Positions 44,541 through 56,181 of a DNA stretch of 64,000 nt are shown here, piece after piece. The position numbers and the translations under genes were made by a program. The DNA comes from Corynebacterium bovis DSM 20582 = CIP 54.80 (GTDB lineage: Bacteria; Actinomycetota; Actinomycetes; Mycobacteriales; Mycobacteriaceae). The stretch spans positions 1,922,001 through 1,986,000 of the forward strand of contig NZ_CP047187.1 of NCBI RefSeq assembly GCF_030408615.1, written 5' to 3'. How positions within the stretch are numbered: position 1 is the stretch's first letter; every line of letters begins with the position of its first letter. The notes beneath the pieces were generated by a model. It did no database searches and was not told the origin of the DNA. It saw only the letters and a program-made list of their open reading frames with translations.

Positions 44541-46163
44541 ATGACGAAGGACTCCCGCGAATCACGTCCCGCCCGGCCCTCAGGGTTCCTCGGCGTCGTC
44601 GAACGGGTGGGCAACGTCCTGCCCGACCCGTTCTGGCTGTTCGTCATCCTCGGCGGGGTGGTGCTCGTCCTGTCGTGGATCGGGTCCGTCGCCGGACTCT
44701 CCGCGGACGACCCGCAGTCCGGCAAGACCATCCACATCGAGAACCTGCTCTCGTCGGACGGGCTGTCCCGGATCGTCACCGAGACCGTGACGAACTACAC
44801 GTCGTTCCCGCCGCTCGGGCTCATCATCACGGTGATGCTCGGCGTCGCCGTCGCCGAACACTCCGGGCTCATCAGCGCGGTCGTCCGGGCGATGGTCGCC
44901 AGGGTCGGGCCCCGCACGCTCACCTTCGCCGTCGCCCTCGCCGGGGTCACCGGCTCCGTCGCGTCCGACGCGGTGTACGTCATCCTCATCCCGCTGGGCG
45001 CGATGTCCTTCCGGGCACTCGGCCGCTCCCCGATCGTCGGCGCGATGGTCGCCTTCGCGGCCTCCTCCGCCGGGTTCAACGCGAGCCTCGTGCTCAACGT
45101 CACCGACGTCCTCCTCGGCGGGATCTCCACCTCGGCGGCGCAGCTCGTCGACCCCGGCTACGCCGTCTCCCCGCTGGCGAACTACTTCTTCGTCGTCGTC
45201 TCGTCGTTCATCCTCGCGGGCATCATCACCGCCGTCACCGAGCTCTTCGTCGACCGGAAGGCCCACGAGCTCGTCGACCACGACCTGATCAGCTACGAGG
45301 AGGTGTCCATCGCCAACGCCCCGGGCAACACCGCGGGCAGCGGGGACAGCGCGGAGCGGGACAAGACCCGGGAGGACCTCCACGCCGACCTCGCGCTCGA
45401 CCGGACCGAGGTGCGGGGACTCGCGGCCACCGGCGTCGCGGCGCTGATCCTCGCCGCCGTGTACGCCGCGCTGCTCACGATCCCCGGCTCACCGCTGCGG
45501 GGGCCCGGCGGGTCGATCATGGACAGCCCGCTCATCTCGGACGTCGCGGTGCCGATCGCCATCGGGTTCTTCCTCCTCGGCCTCGTCTACGGGGCGGTGA
45601 CGGGGACGGTGCGGTCGGCGTCGGACCTGCCGGAGATGATGGCCCGGGGCATCCGCACGCTCCTGCCGATGCTCGTGCTGTTCTTCGCGATCTCGCAGTT
45701 CCTCGCATGGTTCCAGTGGTCGAACATCGGCTCGTGGCTCGCCGTCCGCGGCTCCGAGCTGCTGCAGAGCTGGCACCTCCCGACGGTCCTGCTCTTCGCC
45801 GGGTTCGTGCTGCTCGTGACCGTGCTCAACCTGCTCATCACGTCCGGCTCCGCGCAGTGGGCGCTCATGGCGCCCGTCATCGTGCCGATGATGATGTACC
45901 TCGGCGTCTCCCCCGAGGCCACGCAGATGCTCTACCGCATCGGGGACTCGCCGACGAACATCATCACGCCGATGAGCCCGTACTTCGCCCTCGCGCTGAC
46001 GTTCCTCCAGCGCTACTACCGGCCCGCCGGGGTCGGGACGCTCATGTCGCTGGCCATCCCGTTCTCGGTGAGCATGCTCGTCGGCTGGTTCATCGCGTTC
46101 GTCGTCTGGTGGGCGCTCGGCATCCCGCTCGGCCCCGGCTCCCCGATGAGCTACCCCGGCTAG
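44541..46163 (+). CDS. AbgT-family transporter
   Basis: The 540-aa protein matches the AbgT (p-aminobenzoyl-glutamate transporter) family: GNVLPDPFWLFVIL at the start, NYTSFPPLGLIITVMLGVAVAEHSGL, ASDAVYVILIPLGAM, AFAASSAGFNASLVLNVTDVLLGG and the C-terminal SGSAQWALMAPVIVPMMM, GDSPTNIITPMSPYF hairpins. These helical re-entrant motifs are diagnostic. Family members import p-aminobenzoyl-glutamate or export sulfonamides. ATG 44541 has GGAGG upstream. Plus strand, beside putA. Confidence 0.9.
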   Translation: MTKDSRESRPARPSGFLGVVERVGNVLPDPFWLFVILGGVVLVLSWIGSVAGLSADDPQSGKTIHIENLLSSDGLSRIVTETVTNYTSFPPLGLIITVMLGVAVAEHSGLISAVVRAMVARVGPRTLTFAVALAGVTGSVASDAVYVILIPLGAMSFRALGRSPIVGAMVAFAASSAGFNASLVLNVTDVLLGGISTSAAQLVDPGYAVSPLANYFFVVVSSFILAGIITAVTELFVDRKAHELVDHDLISYEEVSIANAPGNTAGSGDSAERDKTREDLHADLALDRTEVRGLAATGVAALILAAVYAALLTIPGSPLRGPGGSIMDSPLISDVAVPIAIGFFLLGLVYGAVTGTVRSASDLPEMMARGIRTLLPMLVLFFAISQFLAWFQWSNIGSWLAVRGSELLQSWHLPTVLLFAGFVLLVTVLNLLITSGSAQWALMAPVIVPMMMYLGVSPEATQMLYRIGDSPTNIITPMSPYFALALTFLQRYYRPAGVGTLMSLAIPFSVSMLVGWFIAFVVWWALGIPLGPGSPMSYPG

Positions 46164-46266
46164 CGAGCGCCAAAAAAAACAAGCACTGCGCGTACCGGAA
46201 AGGCCGGTAGGGTGAAATGAAGGACCATCACGGTCATCACCACCACCCCACGAAACCGGAGCGCAC

Positions 46267-49200
46267 GTGACCACCTTCGACCTGGACGCACACACACCAC
46301 CACCGGACACCACCGACGTCGAGGCGTCGGTCCAGAAGGCCATCCACCGGGCCGAGAAATGGCTCGCCGTCGAGGAGACCTCGTCGTCGACGAAGCAACT
46401 CGCCGCCATGGTCCACGACCCCGACGGCGTCGAGTTCACCTTCGCCTTCGTCGACCGCGTCGCCCGCCCCGAGGACAACCGGGTCGCCGCCCGCGAGTTC
46501 GCGAAGATCGCCCACCCGCTCACCGGCTCCCGCACCCCGGCGTTCCTCGGGCTGCTCGACACGGTCCTCGTCACCGTCGGCGCCGTCGCCGCCCCCCTCC
46601 TCCCGAACATCGTCATGCCCGTCGCCCGGCGCTACCTCCGCGCCGTCGTCGGGCACCTCGTCCTCGACGCCGAGTCCGCCGCCCTCGACCGGATGCTCGA
46701 CGACGCCCGGAACCGGGGCTTCCGCCTCAACCTCAACATGCTCGGCGAAGCCGTCCTCGGCGAGGCCGAGGCGCAGAAACGGCTCGACGACATCACCGAC
46801 CTCCTCCGCAACCCGCGCGTCGACTACGTGTCGGTGAAGGCCTCCGCCGTCGTGTCCCAGCTCAACCACTGGGACCTCGACGGGTCGACGGAGCGCCTCA
46901 AGGACCGGCTGCGCCCCCTCTACCGGCAGGCCCTCCGCCGCGACCCCCACCCGTTCATCAACATGGACATGGAGGAGTACAAGGACCTCGAACTCACCCT
47001 CCGCCTGTTCACCGAACTGCTCGACGAGGAGGAGTTCCGCGGCCTCGAGGCCGGCATCGTCCTCCAGGCGTACCTCCCCGACACCTTCGACGCCCTCACC
47101 CACCTCGCCGCCTTCGCCCGCGACCGGGTCGCCCGCGGCGGGGCGCCGATCAAGGTGCGCATCGTCAAGGGCGCGAACCTCTCGATGGAGCGCGTCGACT
47201 CCGAACTCCACGACTGGCCCCAGGCCCCCTACCTCACGAAGGCCGAGGTCGACGCGAACTACGTGCGCCTCCTCGACTGGGTCCTCCGCCCCGAGCACGC
47301 CGACCACATCCGCATCGGCGTCGCGTCGCACAACCTCTACCACGTCGCCCTCGCCCACGAACTCAGCGTCGCGCGGAACGTCGAGCACCAGATCGACGTC
47401 GAGATGCTCCAGGGCATGGCCCCCGCCCAGGCCGAGGCCGTCCGCGAGGTCACCGGCGACCTCATCCTCTACACCCCCGTCGTGCGCAGGGAGAGCTTCG
47501 ACGTCGCCGTCAGCTACCTCGTCCGCCGGCTCGAGGAGAACGGCGCGAAACAGAACTTCCTCTACGCCCTGTTCACCCCCGAGGACGACGACGACACCGG
47601 CCAGACCCCGATGCAGGCCCAGGAGCAGCGCTTCCTCAACTCCGTCCGCGACCGGTGGACGACCTTCGCCGGGCCCCGGCGCGACCAGGACCGGACCGCC
47701 GAGGCCCGGGACCACCGCGGCGTCCGCTCCGACGGCATCCCCGGCAACTTCGTCAACGAACCGGACACCGACCCCTCCCTCCCCGCGAACCGGGCCTGGG
47801 CCCGTGGCATCGTCGACCCGGCCAGCGACCCCGGCCCCGCGCAGACCCCCGTCGTCACCGACCCCGACCGGATCGACGCCCACGTCGCCCGCTGCGTCGC
47901 CGCCGGCGAGGAGTGGGCCCGCCGCAGCGGCGCCGAGCGCGCCGCCCTCCTCGACCGGGCCGCCGACGCCCTCGCCGACAACCGCGGGCGTCTCATCGCC
48001 GCCGCCGTCGCCGAGGCCGGCAAGACCGTCGGCGAGACCGACGCCGAGGTCTCCGAGGCCATCGACTTCGCCCGCTACTACGCCGAGTCCGCGCGCGCCC
48101 TCGACCACGTCACCGGCAGCGAGTTCCACCCGTACCGGTGCGTCGTCGTCACCCCGCCGTGGAACTTCCCGCTCGCGATCCCGATGGGCGGCTGCTTCGC
48201 CGCCCTCGCCGCCGGCGGCTGCGTCATCCTCAAGCCCGCGCCGCAGGTCCTCCGCATCGCCGAGGAGTTCACCGACGTGCTCCGCGGGGCGGGGGTCACC
48301 GAAGACATGCTCCAGCTCGTCAACGCCGACGAGGGCGACGCGGGCCGCCGCCTCATCTCCCACCCGGACGTCGGGAGCGTCATCCTCACTGGCGCCTCCG
48401 AGACGGCGAAGCTCTTCCGCGGCTGGCGGCCCCGCATGGTCGTCAACGCCGAGACGTCGGGCAAGAACGCGATCATCGTCACGCCCGCCGCCGACCCGGA
48501 CCTCGCCGTCGCGGACATCTACCGCTCGGCCTTCAGCCACGCCGGGCAGAAGTGCTCCGCCGCGTCGCTCATCATCACCGTCGGGTCCATGGGCGAGTCC
48601 GAGCGGTTCATGAACCAGCTCGTCGACGCGGTGCGCAGCATCCACGTCGGCCGCGGCAACGACCTGTCGACGTGGATGAACGGGCTCATCGAACCGCCCG
48701 GGGAGAAGCTCCTGCGCGGCCTCACCCGCCTCGACAAGGGCGAACGGTGGCTCGTCACCCCGCGGAAGCTCTCCGCGGACGGCACCCTGTGGAGCCCCGG
48801 CCTGCGCGACGGGGTGAAGCCGGGGTCGTGGTTCCACACCCACGAGTGCTTCGGCCCGGTCGCCGGGATCATGCACGCCCGTGACCTCGACGAGGCGATC
48901 GAGTGGCAGAACTCCACCGGGTTCGGCCTCACCGGCGGCATCCACACGATCGACCGCGACGAGGCCGCGTACTGGCGGGAACGCGTCGAGGTCGGGAACG
49001 CCTACGTCGAACGCGGCATCACCGGCGCGATCGTGCAGCGGCAGTCCTTCGGCGGGTGGAAGAACAGCTCCATCGGCGGCGGGGCGAAGGCCGGCGGCCC
49101 GAACTACGTCGCCCAGCAGGGCGTGTGGCGGGAGGGGGACGTCAACTCCCTCGTCCCCGGGACGCTGCCGACGACCATCACCCAGCTGCTCCGTGAGTTC

Positions 49201-49743
49201 CGCGGGCTCGGCAGCCCCGTGCTGTCGACGGCGGACACCCAGTGGCTGCGCCGCGCCGCCGAGTCGGACGCCCACGCCTGGTCGACGGAGTTCGGCGTCG
49301 AGCACGACAACACCGCCCTCGTCACCGAGTCGAACGTCTTCCGCTACCGGCCGCTGCTCACCCCCCTGCGCATCCGCGTCCACGCCGACGCCGCGCCCCG
49401 GGACGTCCTGCGGCTCCACCTCGCCGCCGCGATCACCGGGACGGAGATCGACGTCTCCTCGACGGTCGAGACCGCCGCGTCGATGGGCGAGCTGGGGATG
49501 CGGTTCCGCACGTGCACCGACGAGGAGTTCGCCGCCGCGGTCGCCGTCTCCCCGTCGACACGGGTCCGGGCCGTGGGCACCGCCCCGGACGGGCTGTACG
49601 AGGCCGCCGTCGAGTCAGGCAGCGTCATCCTCGACCAGGACGTCCTGCCGGACGGCCGCCGCGAGCTCCTGCCGTTCCTGCTGGAACAGGCCGTGTCGAC
49701 GACGGAGCACCGCTTCGGCTACATCCACGGGCTCACTCCGTAG
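46267..49743 (+). CDS. putA: Bifunctional proline dehydrogenase / P5C dehydrogenase
   Basis: PutA oxidises proline to glutamate. The 1158-aa protein has the FAD-linked PRODH barrel first (about 100-440, with [53 protein letters not shown]) and the P5C dehydrogenase second (about 500-1000, with [23 protein letters not shown], and nucleophile Cys763 in [10 protein letters not shown]). A C-terminal extension of about 120 residues follows. No N-terminal DNA-binding domain. GTG 46267 is used. A TACCGG/CCGGTA palindrome lies upstream. Overlaps prfB by 11 nt at their 3' ends. Confidence 0.96.
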   Translation: MTTFDLDAHTPPPDTTDVEASVQKAIHRAEKWLAVEETSSSTKQLAAMVHDPDGVEFTFAFVDRVARPEDNRVAAREFAKIAHPLTGSRTPAFLGLLDTVLVTVGAVAAPLLPNIVMPVARRYLRAVVGHLVLDAESAALDRMLDDARNRGFRLNLNMLGEAVLGEAEAQKRLDDITDLLRNPRVDYVSVKASAVVSQLNHWDLDGSTERLKDRLRPLYRQALRRDPHPFINMDMEEYKDLELTLRLFTELLDEEEFRGLEAGIVLQAYLPDTFDALTHLAAFARDRVARGGAPIKVRIVKGANLSMERVDSELHDWPQAPYLTKAEVDANYVRLLDWVLRPEHADHIRIGVASHNLYHVALAHELSVARNVEHQIDVEMLQGMAPAQAEAVREVTGDLILYTPVVRRESFDVAVSYLVRRLEENGAKQNFLYALFTPEDDDDTGQTPMQAQEQRFLNSVRDRWTTFAGPRRDQDRTAEARDHRGVRSDGIPGNFVNEPDTDPSLPANRAWARGIVDPASDPGPAQTPVVTDPDRIDAHVARCVAAGEEWARRSGAERAALLDRAADALADNRGRLIAAAVAEAGKTVGETDAEVSEAIDFARYYAESARALDHVTGSEFHPYRCVVVTPPWNFPLAIPMGGCFAALAAGGCVILKPAPQVLRIAEEFTDVLRGAGVTEDMLQLVNADEGDAGRRLISHPDVGSVILTGASETAKLFRGWRPRMVVNAETSGKNAIIVTPAADPDLAVADIYRSAFSHAGQKCSAASLIITVGSMGESERFMNQLVDAVRSIHVGRGNDLSTWMNGLIEPPGEKLLRGLTRLDKGERWLVTPRKLSADGTLWSPGLRDGVKPGSWFHTHECFGPVAGIMHARDLDEAIEWQNSTGFGLTGGIHTIDRDEAAYWRERVEVGNAYVERGITGAIVQRQSFGGWKNSSIGGGAKAGGPNYVAQQGVWREGDVNSLVPGTLPTTITQLLREFRGLGSPVLSTADTQWLRRAAESDAHAWSTEFGVEHDNTALVTESNVFRYRPLLTPLRIRVHADAAPRDVLRLHLAAAITGTEIDVSSTVETAASMGELGMRFRTCTDEEFAAAVAVSPSTRVRAVGTAPDGLYEAAVESGSVILDQDVLPDGRRELLPFLLEQAVSTTEHRFGYIHGLTP

Positions 49744-50854
49744 CCTGGCTCTGGGCCATGCGCCACCGGATGCCGGCCTCGAGCAGGCCGTCGATGTCCC
49801 CGTCGAGAACCTTCGACGGGTCGTTGACCTCGTAGTTCGTCCGCAGGTCCTTGACCATCTGGTAGGGGTGCAGGACGTAGGAGCGCATCTGGTTGCCCCA
49901 CGAGTTCGAGCCGTCGCCGCGGAGGGCGTCGAGCTCGGCCTCCTCCTCCCGGCGCTTGCGCTCGAGGAGCTTCGCCTGGAGCACCCGCATGGCGGAGGCC
50001 TTGTTCTGGATCTGGGACTTCTCGTTCTGGCAGGTCACGACGATGCCCGTGGGGACGTGCGTGAGCCGCACCGCCGAGTCGGTCGTGTTGACCGACTGCC
50101 CGCCGGGGCCCGACGACCGGTAGACGTCGACGCGCACCTCGTTCTCGTCGATGTCGATGTGGTCCGTCTGCTCGACGACGGGCAGGACCTCGACCTCGGC
50201 GAAGGACGTCTGCCGCCGGCCCTGGTTGTCGAACGGGCTGATCCGCACGAGGCGGTGCGTGCCCTGCTCGACGGACAGCTCGCCGTACATGTACTCCCCG
50301 TGGACGACGAACGTGCCGGACTTGATGCCGGCCTCCTCCGCGTAGGAGATGTCGTAGACCTCGACCTTGTGGCCGTGCTTCTCCGCCCAGCGGGTGTACA
50401 TCCGCATGAGCATCTCCGCCCAATCGGCGGCGTCGACCCCGCCGGCGGCGGAGCGGATCGTGACGACGGCCTCGCGGGAGTCGTACTCCCCGGAGAGCAT
50501 CGTCGTCACCTCGAGGGACTCGATCTCCGCGCGGAGTTCCGCCCGCTCGGCGTCGGCGAGCTCGGTCGCCTCCTGCGCCTCCTCGGCGTCGGCCTCCTCC
50601 GCCATGTCGTACATGACCGGCAGGTCGTCGAGGCGTTGCCGCAGGCCCGTGACCTTCCGGAGGGTCGCCTGGGTGTGGCTCAGCCGGCTCGTCACGGTCT
50701 GGGCGTGGTCGGGGTCGTCCCACAGGGTGGGGTCGGCCGCCTGATCCTCCAGCTCACGGACGCGGCTGGACAGCTCATCGAGGTCGAGGACCTTCTCGAT
50801 GGTCGTGAGCGTGGAGTCGAGGTCGGCCAGGTCTGAGCTAACGTCCGGGTGCAT
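49733..50854 (-). CDS. prfB: Peptide chain release factor 2
   Basis: RF2 recognises UGA and UAA stops. The 373-aa protein has the SPF recognition tripeptide in [13 protein letters not shown] and the GGQ catalytic motif in [19 protein letters not shown]. The frame is continuous, so the programmed +1 frameshift seen in many bacteria near codon 26 is absent. ATG 50854 gives the normal N-terminus. In many actinobacteria it stands next to ftsE; here 5.3 kb separate them. Confidence 0.98.
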   Translation of the reverse strand: MHPDVSSDLADLDSTLTTIEKVLDLDELSSRVRELEDQAADPTLWDDPDHAQTVTSRLSHTQATLRKVTGLRQRLDDLPVMYDMAEEADAEEAQEATELADAERAELRAEIESLEVTTMLSGEYDSREAVVTIRSAAGGVDAADWAEMLMRMYTRWAEKHGHKVEVYDISYAEEAGIKSGTFVVHGEYMYGELSVEQGTHRLVRISPFDNQGRRQTSFAEVEVLPVVEQTDHIDIDENEVRVDVYRSSGPGGQSVNTTDSAVRLTHVPTGIVVTCQNEKSQIQNKASAMRVLQAKLLERKRREEEAELDALRGDGSNSWGNQMRSYVLHPYQMVKDLRTNYEVNDPSKVLDGDIDGLLEAGIRWRMAQSQATE

Positions 50855-50917
50855 GGTGGACGAGTTTACCCGGAGGTCCGGACTGCATCCCGGGCAGACC
50901 CGGTGCACAATGGTGGC

Positions 50918-51784
50918 ATGAGCGAACCCCACGAGCCGATCCCGCAGGAGATGATCGACGCGATCACGAAGACCTTCGTCATCTCCCACGCGGACGACCC
51001 GGACGACCGGCTGGCCCGCGCCCTGGTCTACAACGCGGGCCGCCTCGCCTGGCGCATGCGGGAGGCCGGCCTCACCACCGAGTACAAGACCAGCGTCTCG
51101 GACGTGGTGACCGCCGCGGACCGGGCGGCCGAGGGGTTCGTCGCCGGGGCGTTGCGCGCGCTGCGCCCGGACGACGGCCTCCTCGGGGAGGAGGGGGCGG
51201 CCTCCCCGTCCGCCTCGGGCCGGGTGTGGGTCATCGACCCCGTCGACGGGACGTACAACTTCACGACGGGGTCGGACTACTGGTGCTCGGCCCTCGCCCT
51301 CGTCGACGGGGACCCGGACGAGGTCGCCGACGACCGCGGCGGCCGGCTCCTCCTCGGGGCCGTCCACCGCCCGGCGATGGGCTACACGTGGTTCGGCGGG
51401 CCCGACCACCCCACGACCCGCGACGACCGGCGGTTGACCGTGCCCGACGTCGCCGCCGGGGAGACGTGCCTCGGCGGGTACCTCCGCCCCGCCGACATGA
51501 CCGTGCCCGCGGTCCGCGACCCCTGGGTCGCCTGCGTGGAGCAGTTCGCGACGTGGCGGATGCTCGGCGCGGCGTCCGTCGACCTCGGTGACGTCGCCGA
51601 CGGGCACACCGGCTGCTGGCTCCAGGCCTCCGTGAAGTCGTGGGACTGGCTGCCCGGCAAGGCCCTCGTCGAGGGGGCCGGGGGTGTGTGCCGCCGCGTC
51701 ACCGCCGCCGGCCGGCAGTGGTCCGTCGCCGGCGCCCCGACCGCCGTCGACGCCGTCGTCGACACCCTCACCCGGCACTCCTGA
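50918..51784 (+). CDS. Inositol monophosphatase-family protein
   Basis: The 288-aa protein has the metal-dependent phosphatase motifs: [21 protein letters not shown] (motif DPxDGTxNF) and [19 protein letters not shown]. Compared with the neighbouring 271-aa paralogue, it has an N-terminal helix extension. Candidate substrates are inositol phosphate, histidinol phosphate or PAP. It is directly followed by hisN and probably co-transcribed. Confidence 0.88.
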   Translation: MSEPHEPIPQEMIDAITKTFVISHADDPDDRLARALVYNAGRLAWRMREAGLTTEYKTSVSDVVTAADRAAEGFVAGALRALRPDDGLLGEEGAASPSASGRVWVIDPVDGTYNFTTGSDYWCSALALVDGDPDEVADDRGGRLLLGAVHRPAMGYTWFGGPDHPTTRDDRRLTVPDVAAGETCLGGYLRPADMTVPAVRDPWVACVEQFATWRMLGAASVDLGDVADGHTGCWLQASVKSWDWLPGKALVEGAGGVCRRVTAAGRQWSVAGAPTAVDAVVDTLTRHS

Positions 51785-51842
51785 CCCCCACCCCCTCCCC
51801 TCACCCTCCGCACCACCCTCCGCATCACCGAAGGAGACAACC

Positions 51843-52658
51843 GTGACCAACACCATCCCGGTGTCCGACGACCTCACCCTCGCGCTGTCGCTCGCGTCGA
51901 CGGCGGACACCATCACGATGAACCGCTTCGAGGCGGCCGACCTGAAGGTGGAGACGAAGCCGGACCTCTCCCCCGTCTCCGACGCGGACACCGCGACCGA
52001 GCGGGAACTGCGCCGGCTCCTCGAGGCCCACCGCCCGGACGACGCGATCCTCGGCGAGGAGTTCGGCGGCGACGTCGAGAAGGTCGGCCGCCAGTGGGTC
52101 ATCGACCCCATCGACGGCACGAAGAACTTCGTCCGGGGCGTGCCCGTGTGGGCGACGCTCATCGGCCTGCTCGTCGACGGGGTCGCCACCGTGGGCGTCG
52201 TCTCCGCCCCGGCCCTCGGCCGCCGCTGGTGGGCCGCCGCCGGGATGGGCGCGTGGCGGGACACGTCCGTCGGCTCGCTCGACTCCGGCCCGTCGCGGCT
52301 CGAGGTCTCCGGCGTGAAGGACGTCGCGGACGCCTCGCTGAGCATCTCCAGCCTCCTCGGCTGGGAGAAGATCGGCCGCCGGGAGCAGCTCGTCGCCCTC
52401 GGCGACCGGACGTGGCGGCTGCGCGGCTTCGGGGACTTCTGGTCCTACTGCATGGTCGCCGAGGGGGCCGTGGACATCGCCGCCGAGCCGGAGGTCTCCC
52501 TGTGGGACCTCGCGGCGCTCGACGTGCTCGTCCGCGAGGCCGGCGGCCGGTTCACCTCGGTCGACGGGGAGGACGGCCCCGGGCACGGCTCGGCCGTCGC
52601 GACGAACGGGCTCCTCCACGACGCCGTGCTCGGCGCCCTCGGTCAGAGCGCCAGGTAG
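51843..52658 (+). CDS. hisN: Histidinol-phosphatase, inositol monophosphatase type
   Basis: The 271-aa protein matches the HisN group of actinobacteria: [65 protein letters not shown] and [21 protein letters not shown]. The reaction would be histidinol phosphate to histidinol. GTG 51843 is preceded by AAGGAGA. It overlaps gabD by 16 nt at their 3' ends. Paralogy with the upstream gene makes the exact substrate slightly uncertain. Confidence 0.9.
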   Translation: MTNTIPVSDDLTLALSLASTADTITMNRFEAADLKVETKPDLSPVSDADTATERELRRLLEAHRPDDAILGEEFGGDVEKVGRQWVIDPIDGTKNFVRGVPVWATLIGLLVDGVATVGVVSAPALGRRWWAAAGMGAWRDTSVGSLDSGPSRLEVSGVKDVADASLSISSLLGWEKIGRREQLVALGDRTWRLRGFGDFWSYCMVAEGAVDIAAEPEVSLWDLAALDVLVREAGGRFTSVDGEDGPGHGSAVATNGLLHDAVLGALGQSAR

Positions 52659-54130
52659 ACCGTCTCGAGGTACTCGTCGATCCCCTCGAAGCCGCCCTCG
52701 CGGCCGATCCCGGACTGCTTGACCCCGCCGAAGGGGGCCGCCGCGTCGGAGATCACCCCGCGGTTCACGCCGACCATCCCGGCCTGCACGGACTCGGCGA
52801 CGTCGAGGGTCTCGGGGAAGCGCTCACCGAAGACGTACGCGGCGAGGCCGAAGGGGGTGTCGTTGGCGACGCGGACGGCCTCCTCGTCGCTCGCGACCGT
52901 CTGGACGGGCAGGACGGGGCCGAAGATCTCCGTGTTCGCGATCGTCGAGTCCGGCTCCACCCCGGTGAGGACCGTCGCCGGGTAGTAGAACCCGGCGGGG
53001 TCGACGGCCCCCTCCGCGGTGGTCACCCGCTCCCCGCCGAGGACGGCCGTGGCCCCCTCGTCGAGGGCGGTGTCGACGAGGTCGGCGATGCCGTCACGCT
53101 GCTCGGCCGACACCATGGGCCCGAGCGTGGTCGCCGGGTCCGTGCCGGGGCCCATGACGTAGCCCGCCATCCGCTCCGTCACCGCGCGGGTGAACGCCGG
53201 GGCGAGGGCCTCGTGGACGATGAACCGGTTCGAGGCGATGCACACCTCGCCGCCGTTGCGCATCTTCGACGCCACCGCCGCCTCCGCGGCGGCCGTGACG
53301 TCCGCGTGGGACAGGACGATGAACGGCGCGTTGCCGCCGAGTTCGAGGGACGTGCGGACCGTCGTCTCCGCGGCGGTCTTCGCGAGCGCCTGGCCGACGG
53401 CGGTCGACCCGGTGAACGTGAGCTTGCGCAGCCACGGGTCGCCGAGCAGCGACGACACGCGCCGGGCCTCGTGGGTGGGCAGGACCTGGAGGACCCCGTC
53501 CGGCACGCCGGCCTCCCGGGCGAGGTCCGCGAGGTAGAGCATCGTCAGGGGCGTGAGCTGGGCGGGCTTGAGGATGATCGGGCAGCCCGCGGCGAGGGCC
53601 GGGGCGATCTTCCGGGTCGCCATCGCCAGCGGGAAGTTCCACGGGGTGATGGCGAGGACCGGGCCGACGGGGCGGTGGTGGGTGATGATGCGGCCGGAGC
53701 CGGAGGGGGCGTGGCGGTAGTCGCCGCGGACCGACGCCGCGCGCTCGGAGAACCAGCGGAAGAACTCCGCGCCGTACGCGACCTCGGACCGGGAGTCCGG
53801 CAGGGCCCGGCCCATCTCGAGGGACTGGAGGACGGTGAGGTCGTCGCCGTGGGCGGTGACGGACTCGAAGAGGCGGCGGAGGATCTCCGCGCGGTCGCGG
53901 GCGGGGGTCGCGGCCCAGTCGTCGGCGACGTCGCAGGCGACGTCGAGGGCCTCGCGGGCGTCGGCCTCCGTCGCGGAGGCGACGTCGACGAGGGGGCGGG
54001 CGGTGGCGGGGTCGGTGACGGTGAACGTCTCGCCGTCCGAGCCCGCCCGGAACGAGCCCCCGAGGAACAGGCCCGTGGGGACGGTGACCGTGCGGTCGGC
54101 GGCGGTGAGGGTGGTGGTGAAGGTCGTCAT
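52643..54130 (-). CDS. gabD: NAD(P)-dependent aldehyde dehydrogenase, succinate-semialdehyde type
   Basis: The 495-aa protein has ALDH motifs [22 protein letters not shown], the glycine motif [21 protein letters not shown] with the general-base Glu and the nucleophile Cys297 in [11 protein letters not shown]. The ending [26 protein letters not shown] matches the succinate-semialdehyde dehydrogenase group. It is convergent with hisN. No aminotransferase neighbour, so the physiological aldehyde is inferred from family only. Confidence 0.88.
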   Translation of the reverse strand: MTTFTTTLTAADRTVTVPTGLFLGGSFRAGSDGETFTVTDPATARPLVDVASATEADAREALDVACDVADDWAATPARDRAEILRRLFESVTAHGDDLTVLQSLEMGRALPDSRSEVAYGAEFFRWFSERAASVRGDYRHAPSGSGRIITHHRPVGPVLAITPWNFPLAMATRKIAPALAAGCPIILKPAQLTPLTMLYLADLAREAGVPDGVLQVLPTHEARRVSSLLGDPWLRKLTFTGSTAVGQALAKTAAETTVRTSLELGGNAPFIVLSHADVTAAAEAAVASKMRNGGEVCIASNRFIVHEALAPAFTRAVTERMAGYVMGPGTDPATTLGPMVSAEQRDGIADLVDTALDEGATAVLGGERVTTAEGAVDPAGFYYPATVLTGVEPDSTIANTEIFGPVLPVQTVASDEEAVRVANDTPFGLAAYVFGERFPETLDVAESVQAGMVGVNRGVISDAAAPFGGVKQSGIGREGGFEGIDEYLETVYLAL

Positions 54131-54400
54131 GGGTCCACTCTGCCACCGGCCGGCCGCCCGCCGCCGGCGCCGGACGCCGCGGGGTCCGTCGACCCCCTCC
54201 CCGGCCCCCGCCCGTCCCTGCCCCGGCCCCCGGCCGCCGTGCAGCCCACCCACCCCGGTGGTCACCGGCCGTCCCCCCTGCCCCGGGGCACGGTTTTCCG
54301 TTACCGTGGTGTGCACAACCGCGGCCGTCCCACGGCCGGAACGGACCGGACAGACCGGACAGACCAACGAGAGACGCCGTCGGAAGGTGAGTGAGGGCCA

Positions 54401-56179
54401 GTGAGCGAGAATCCAGGACAGGCCGGGCAGGACGCAGGAGCGGTCACCGCGGCGGACGCCCTCGCGTTCGAGGTGCCGAACCCCTCCCCCGTGACCCGCA
54501 CCCCCGAGTGGCACGCCCTCCTGGAGTACGCCACGAAGTTCAAGGGCACGGACCTGCGCACCCTCTTCGCCGAGCAGCCGGGCCGGGCGGGCGACCTCAC
54601 GTTCGACGTCGGCCCGCTCCACGTCGACCTGTCGAAGAACCTCATCGACGAGCACGCCGTCCAGCTCCTCATCGACGTCGCGCGCGCGAAGGGGCTGGAG
54701 GACTACCGGCAGGCGATGTTCTCCGGCCGCCGGATCAACGTCACCGAGGACCGCTCGGTGCTGCACACCGCGTTGCGGCTGCCCGTCGAGCGGGACTTCC
54801 GGCTGCCGGGGGACGACGGCACGCCGGGCGCGGGCCAGGACGTCGCCGAGGACGTGCACGCCGTGCTCGGCCGGATGCGGGACGTCGCGACGGCCGTGCG
54901 GTCCGGGTCGTGGCTCGGGGCGACGGGCGAGACGATCACCGACGTCGTGAACATCGGCATCGGCGGCTCCGACCTCGGGCCGAAGATGGTCTGCCAGGCG
55001 CTGCGGGCGTACCGGACCGCCGGCATCACCCCGCACTTCATCTCGAACGTCGACCCGGCGGACCTCGTCGGCACCCTCGACGGGCTCGACCCGCGGACGA
55101 CCCTGTTCATCATCGCGTCGAAGACGTTCACGACGTCCGAGACGCTCGCGAACGCCCACGCGGCCCGCCGCTGGCTCCTCGACGGCCTCGGCCTCACCGA
55201 CGCGGGGGACGACGCCGTCCGGGACGCGACGGCGAAGCACTTCGTCGCCGTGTCCACCGCGACGGAGAAGGTCGCGGAGTTCGGCATCGACACCCGGAAC
55301 ATGTTCGGGTTCTGGGACTGGGTCGGGGGCCGCTACTCCGTGGACTCGGCGATCGGCCTGTCGATCATGATCGCGGTCGGCCCGCAGAACTTCATGGACT
55401 TCGTCGACGGGTTCCACGACGTGGACAACCACTTCTACTCCGAGCCGATGGAGTTCAACGTCCCGACCCTTATGGGCCTGTTCGGCGTGTGGTACACGGA
55501 CATCCTCGGCGCGCAGACCCACGCCGTCCTCCCGTACTCCGACGACCTCGCCCGGTTCCCCGCGTACCTCCAGCAGCTGACGATGGAGTCCAACGGCAAG
55601 TCGGTCATGGTCGACGGCACGCCGGTGCAGACGACGACGGGCGAGATCTACTGGGGTGAGCCGGGCACGAACGGCCAGCACGCGTTCTACCAGCTCATGC
55701 ACCAGGGCACGCACCTCATCCCCGCCGACTTCATCGGGTTCGTCAACCCGGTCGAGGACGTCGCCGCCCCCGACGGGGAGACGGGGATGCACGACATGCT
55801 CATGTCGAACTTCTTCGCCCAGACCCGCGTCCTCGCCTTCGGCCGCACCGCCGACGAGCTGCGCGAGGCCGGGGTGCCGGAGTCGCTCGTGCCGCACAAG
55901 GTCATGCCGGGCAACCGGCCGAGCACGACGATCCTCGCCGACCGGCTGACCCCCCGCACGGTCGGGGCGCTCATCGCCCTCTACGAGCACGTCGTCTTCG
56001 TCCAGGGCGTCGTGTGGGGCATCAACAGCTTCGACCAGTGGGGTGTGGAGCTGGGCAAGCAGCAGGCCAGTGACCTGCTGCCCGCGGTGACCGGACGCAC
56101 GCACGCGGACTCCGGGGACGGGTCGACGGACGCGCTGGTGAGCTTCTACCGGTCGCGCCGGGAGAAGTCCGGCAGGTAA
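54401..56179 (+). CDS. pgi: Glucose-6-phosphate isomerase
   Basis: Pgi interconverts glucose 6- and fructose 6-phosphate. The 592-aa protein has [42 protein letters not shown] and the C-terminal [14 protein letters not shown] plus QWGVELGKQ signature motifs. The GTG at 54401 is preceded by GGAAGGTGAGTGAGG. It is followed after 2 nt by nagA, so sugar-phosphate genes are clustered. Confidence 0.96.
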   Translation: MSENPGQAGQDAGAVTAADALAFEVPNPSPVTRTPEWHALLEYATKFKGTDLRTLFAEQPGRAGDLTFDVGPLHVDLSKNLIDEHAVQLLIDVARAKGLEDYRQAMFSGRRINVTEDRSVLHTALRLPVERDFRLPGDDGTPGAGQDVAEDVHAVLGRMRDVATAVRSGSWLGATGETITDVVNIGIGGSDLGPKMVCQALRAYRTAGITPHFISNVDPADLVGTLDGLDPRTTLFIIASKTFTTSETLANAHAARRWLLDGLGLTDAGDDAVRDATAKHFVAVSTATEKVAEFGIDTRNMFGFWDWVGGRYSVDSAIGLSIMIAVGPQNFMDFVDGFHDVDNHFYSEPMEFNVPTLMGLFGVWYTDILGAQTHAVLPYSDDLARFPAYLQQLTMESNGKSVMVDGTPVQTTTGEIYWGEPGTNGQHAFYQLMHQGTHLIPADFIGFVNPVEDVAAPDGETGMHDMLMSNFFAQTRVLAFGRTADELREAGVPESLVPHKVMPGNRPSTTILADRLTPRTVGALIALYEHVVFVQGVVWGINSFDQWGVELGKQQASDLLPAVTGRTHADSGDGSTDALVSFYRSRREKSGR

Positions 56180-56181
56180 CC

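Noticed and set aside
40847..46210. A 1787-codon open frame on the plus strand
   Set aside because: It crosses HNH, smpB, ftsX, ftsE and AbgT genes in other frames; composition is Arg/Pro/Gly-rich shadow sequence with no domains.
46237..49419. A 1060-codon minus-strand frame opposite putA
   Set aside because: Antisense shadow of a high-GC gene, Val/Gly/Asp/Glu-rich, with no start signal.
49733..50854. Programmed +1 frameshift in prfB
   Set aside because: The frame is continuous from ATG to stop with no in-frame UGA near codon 26.
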